64,000 nt of DNA from Plazaster borealis (taxonomy: Eukaryota > Echinodermata > Asteroidea > Forcipulatida > Labidiasteridae): positions 2,635,001-2,699,000 of the forward strand of contig CM037475.1 in NCBI GenBank assembly GCA_021014325.1. Direction: 5' to 3'. The position numbers were made by a program, and so were the translations under genes. Under the pieces are notes generated by a model, which saw nothing but the letters and a program-made list of their open reading frames with translations, made no database searches and was not told the DNA's origin. The stretch's first letter is position 1, and each line of letters starts with the position of its first letter. This document shows positions 55,601 through 61,600 of this stretch, in pieces.

Positions 55601-58600
55601 GTGCCTGAAACTTTTATCGGGTCGCCTGCCTTAAAGCTTGCGAACGCTGGTCTAGTGTTAAGAAATCTGTGGAAGATTGCAGGTTCAATTCCCACTCAAG
55701 CAACCAGCGGATATTTTTCAAAGGAATAAGCAGGCTCTAATGTATGACAGGGCTTAAAACAAAATCAATCCATTTTTCCTTATACCTCTTTTCTTAAAGG
55801 GTCTGTATACGTTTGGTATTTACTCATAAATTTAATGGCAAAAAAATTACTTGGTAAGAAGCACAGCAGCTTCTGATAACATAAAGCATTTTGAGAAACA
55901 TTTCACTGTGAAGTGATGTGTTATGGAAAAAGATATCAGTTTTTATCCCAAAAAATTTGAATCTGAGAAGAGTTTCTGTCATAAACGTTTCTCAGATTGT
56001 GTATTCCAATTGCAGATTATTCTTCCTGCGTGGACATAACCGCTCCAGATTTTCCGCAATATCTCAAAAACGTTACTACCTTTGAAATGAAATTTTAACA
56101 GGTTAGATTTATGGTATATATCTACAACTACATAGGATTGAAACAAACAGTGGATTCCAATTACTAAACGTATACAATCCCTTTAAATCAAGAACATTCT
56201 CTCAAGAAATCCGTCCTTACTTGAAGACCAAAGACTGAACGTTGATTAAAAACTCACCCTTCAACGTGGAGCCACACTCCATACTCATCACAGATAGTCT
56301 TGAGCCGGTGGAGGTTATCTGTGTGACCAGCTAGCGGGGTACCAGCATTGGCGACTACCATCAAGGGATTCTTGGAGGACCCTTCGTCATCCTTGATCAA
56401 TCTCTCTAAGGTCGCTATGTCCTGAATAATACATTTTTGTAGAGCATTAAAATTTGCTTTTTCATCCAAATACCCTCAAATATCAATGATCACAAAATGA
56501 TAAATCTTTGCGTACCTCGTTTGTTTAGGTTTCATGAAGCAACATATCAGAAGCAAAGTATCATCTTTAACCCTTAACTGATTGACCAGAATTACCAGCC
56601 AAACATTGCATTGTATTCAAACTACTACTCAATCTATTCAAGTGCCAGCATGCCGTAGCTCCTCCCTACCTGATTGACCTACTGTCGTTTCATGTCCCAG
56701 GTAGGAAGGGGCTTCGGTCTTCATCTGATACCTCCCGTCTACAAATTAACATCAAATCTCGCAGTACAGGTGACAAGGCCTTTTCCATAGCCGGCCCTAG
56801 GGAATGGAACAAACTCCCTGTTCACATCAGAGACTCTTCTTTAATTCAGACATTCAAAAAACTTCTCAAAACCTTCCTCTTTTCTATTTCTGTTTAGCTT
56901 CTGTTAATGTTCTAGGTTCACTGTGAAGCGCTTTGATCTTGTTAAAGGCGCTATATAAATGCTAATTATTACTATTTATTTTTATAAATCTATACAATAA
57001 CCCATTTGTGAGTTAGATCTGAATATTGTCTGGTACAATGACTTGCTTATTCACAGAGTTGGTAGAGAGCTGTGTTTACCATTGTATGCTGCGATCCAAA
57101 GACAGTATTGCAGGGGACTGTACATAAACTAGACAGCGGAAGACCCAGCTGAGAAAGAAAAAGACAAGATAAATTCATACATGATTACATCAATGGAAAG
57201 CCGGTTCGGCAATAGGATGTCTCTCGTCTTCAATTATTAAATTCACATAATAAGGCATTCAGGTTGGCTCAGTGGTTACGTCCCTTCCTTTGGACCCAAG
57301 TTTGAATCCCGAACCGGAGCCTTCCATGTGGATTGGGTTTTCAATCCCTACCTGATTGTGTGGGTTTTCCCTACGTGTGGTTTCCCTCCCACATCTAAAA
57401 CTGACATTTCTTCATTGTCTTCTCTACACAAGGACCTTCAGGCCTACGGGTCAAAGTGCAAGGCACTTTCGAAGGTCCCTTGGTTTGATTACCGTAAAGA
57501 TAACATAACATTTGTGACAGATTTACAAACCTTTAAAGAATTGGATTCAGTTTTGGATTGGCCATCAAATCACTTGTTTACAGTTACCCACGTTTGAAAC
57601 TGCGCTACTAAGACAGTGTGAAACAGCAACGTAAGACTGCAAACATCGACAGCTCGCTAGAGATCGCACCAAATGGCGGCACGCAGTGACCAAGGGTCCA
57701 AAGACTGCAGAGAAGACGCGCCGTAATGTTGCAGAAGCTGCTTGGGAATGCCGACATGTTTGGCGTGCCGTCTCTAACACTATGACAAGGCCACGACCAT
57801 TCTCATGTCATTTTTGTGGACGTAAAATCACTGCCAGAATTGGTCTCATCTCTCTTGAGCTGGCCTATGCCAGAACTCAGACTGTTTGATGAGCTATTTA
57901 CCTTCTTTTGGTCCCTTGGGTTGTACCTGCATCTACCTGCATCAATGTTTTATCTTATTTGCACTACATACATGTAGTCGTTATCGCTTAGCAATAGACT
58001 GCCTATATCAGCGGTTTCAACAGACCCCCACCAGTCGTAGTAAGTAACTTATTTTTATTTCTGTTGTGGTATCCCTTCGTGGTGATCCCTTTGAGTTGCT
58101 TGTTCTTTGTTTTTATTCATTTTTACAATACCAATTTTATCTTTTCCCACTCCCCACCTGCTCTTTTCAGCTATAATTTTCCCACTTTTTTCTGGATACT
58201 TTCTCTTAAACTTTTGCTCCTCTTTTTGCTATAAATGGATTTGTTTGTGTTTGTGTTTGTTTATGCCTCTGACAAAGGTCCGGTTTGGATCGAAAACTAA
58301 GGCCATCTCCTCTACTAACTTTATATATTTATAGGCAGTATTAGTTTGAGTGGGTGACATTACCAAAAATCTGAAACAGTAAAATTGTTACCTGTGTACA
58401 TATATACTGGCCCAGCCCAGGCCTGGCCGATGCGCTGATGTAAATAATTGGGGGTTTAGTGTAGAGTGCGTTGAACCCATCCGTGCCGTACTTGTCGTAT
58501 TTGCTGCTGAGGGCCAGTCGGCAGACTCGGAGCACACCATCGCGGCTATCGGAATGGAAATAAGCTGAGGAATCATCAAACCTGAAGAAGAAAATAAAAA

Positions 58601-61600
58601 ATAAAAAATTGTTTTTCAAATGACATGTAATAATCATAAAAACCCGTGACAGTTTGTCCATTCGGATTGGTCAAGAGGAGATCATGTGGCCATGTTTAAA
58701 CGTGGGATATAAACACAGGAAAAAGTGTTTAAAAATCAGATTGCGCTAGTTTATGCGTAACGCAATCAATCCATACCATAATCTATTGAGCGTCGCATGC
58801 AATTTGACCCTTCGCAAAATGGAACCCGAGGACGTGACAGGAATTGAAAATTTACACAGGAATACAAAAAATAACAGAAAAGTTTTAAAGACTTTCCAAC
58901 ATTATTATGCTTTTTAAAGGTATCGTAAATGTTTGGTAATGACTCAAAACAAATATTAGCATAAAAACTTACTTGGTAACAAGCAACAGAGAGCTGTTGA
59001 TAGTATAAAACATTGTAGGAAACCACTCCCTCTGAAGTAACAACGTTTTTGAGAAAGGGGTAATTTCTCACTAAAATAATAAAAACTTCTTGCAAGAAGT
59101 TTTTATTCCCATATCTGAAAGCACACAAAATTGTACAACAAGGGTGTTTTTTCTTTCATCATTTTCTTGCAACTTCGATGACCAATTGAGCCCAAATTTT
59201 CACAGGCTTGTTATTTTATGCATATGTTGGGATACACCAAATGAGAACACTGGTCTTTGACAATTTCCAAACATGTTCAGTGCCTTTAAAGGCACTGGAC
59301 ACTTTTGGTAATTACTCAAAATATAAATAAGCATAAAAACTTACTTGGTAACGAGCAACAGAGAGCTGTTGATAATATAAAACATTGTGAGAAACAACTC
59401 CCTCTGAAGTATAGTAGTTTTTTGAAAAAGAGGTAATATCTCACTAAAATATTTAGATCTGAAAAAGACTTCAGGCCTGAAGCCTTTTTCAGGCATCTGA
59501 AAGCACACAAATTTGTGCAACAAGGGTATTTTTTCTTTCATTATTTTCTTGCAACTTCGATGACCAATTGAGCCCAAATTTTCAGAGGTTTGTTATTTTT
59601 TGCATATGTTGGGACACACCAAGTGAGAATACTGGTCTTTGACAATTTCAAAACGTGTTCAGTGCCTTTAAACAAAAAGGTATTTTAAGGTCATGGGGGA
59701 AAACTTTGTTTGAAATATTTTTGCCTGAAATGCTTTAGTTTTTGAGAAATTAATAAAACAGTTAGTTTTTATCTCGTGAGTCCGAAACCCAATAATTGAA
59801 AACAATGAAAACATATAGCGGGGTCTTTCACTGTTTTCTTGCGACTCTGAGGACCGATTGAGCTTAACTTTTCACAGGTTGGTTATTTCATGGATATCTT
59901 GGGTTACACAAAGTGTGGATACTGGTCTTTGACAATCACCAATGTTGTACATTTGCTTAAAATGATAATAAAAGAGTAGGGCCCAAAACCTTGCAGAGTT
60001 GTGGGTTTTTAAACGGCCATTTAAGACCTCGTCACCAATCTTTTATCCCCTTAATAATAGTGGCCATTTGTAATGTGCCATGTCTGTCTAAACATACACT
60101 CCTGGCACAACTGAGATGCAGATAAATAAATTGGGCCTACAATGAGATACAAAGATGACAATTTAAACACACAAATAAGTTTTCAAGTGAGTTTTGAAGC
60201 TGGTACAGGGTTCTCCCCAGGTTTTTTCAAAACTGTGGGGCATTCTGGGCCACGTTTTTGGGAAGTTTGGCCGAAGCGCGCTGAATTAAAACAAGGTCCT
60301 CGGAATGTTTTCTACTTGGTGTTTTTCTTGGTTTTAAAAGCCCTACTGTGCAATTTGGAGCATTCTATTGGTTTTTCTTTTCATATTTTTTGTGAAAACT
60401 ACCGTATCGCCCATAATTTGCGCAAAGCGGCACGAAATTTGCGCGTATTGGCCCAATACGCTAGCATGGCATGGGGAGAACCCTGTGGTGTATGTAGTGA
60501 CTTGTCAGTTCTTTCCGTAGTGATTGGGCAGAGTGTGAGAAGGATTGGGTTGCTCATGAGTGGAATGTGAAGAAGTTGTGTTTCTGCAAACCAAATATAC
60601 ATACATACCTCACCATTCAAAACCTTTGAATCAAGAAACCATAACATTTTTCAGGGAAGAACCGGACTTCATATTATTTCCCAGGTTAGAGCGCCCTCTA
60701 GAGGGGTCAATCTACTCACCGGAATATCCTGGACAGCCAAAGCGTTGTGTCTGAGATGATACGAGTGGTCAGTTTCCTGAGGTGGGCAGCGTCAAGTGTA
60801 TTGCAGTAGGCTGCGATGCTCTGGCCAAGCATGGCAACTTGGGCTTCTTTGTCTAAACATGGCGGCGATAACCTACGAGTAAGAATGAGTCCAAAAATGA
60901 TTATAATTTTTTGAAGACATAGGCCTAACACCATAAATAAATACCAATTTATGGAGTTGTTGAGAATGCAAATTTGCTTAACGCAGACAAATTTTGCTTA
61001 GCAGAAAATGGTTACCAGCCAAAATGAAATATCTTGCCTTGTGCTTGTCACTGCTTCACTGTAGAGAGTATTATTTTAAAAGCAACACTATCCTCTTGAA
61101 TGCCGTGAAATTGAGAACAGTTGTTTATTCTTGACAAACGAAATGTTGACAAAAGAAACTTACTTTAATGTAAATAAGCTGTTTACCGATATTTCTTTGC
61201 AAGTTGTGAAAAACCTTTCGGTAAACAACTTATTATGCTAAGCCAAAGTGCCATTGTTTGCTTACACAATAACAAGTATCACCGCCATTTGTCAACATTT
61301 ATTCTTCAACTCTCTTTTCAAAGCCCCAAATTATTCCAACCAATACCATCCGTTTTGGAAGCTGACAAACCTATTAAGGCTTCAAAGAAATGCAATGTGA
61401 ACTTAAGGCATTCTAAAGGCAGGGTGTACTTTTGGTAATTACTCCACAAGCTAATGACCATAGAAACTTACTTGGTAAAGAGCACCGGAGAGCTGTTGAT
61501 ATTATAAAACATTGTTAAAAACAGGCATGTGAGCGGGTCATGGAAAAAAACGAGGAATTTTTTTTCTTCAGCGTCCGGATTTTGGGCCAGCGCTATTTGT

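Noticed and set aside
57328..57597. 89-codon plus-strand frame MDWVFNPYLIVWVFPTCGFP...
   Set aside because: It begins inside the S3 SINE (GGATTGGGTTTTCAATCCCT) and has no other support.
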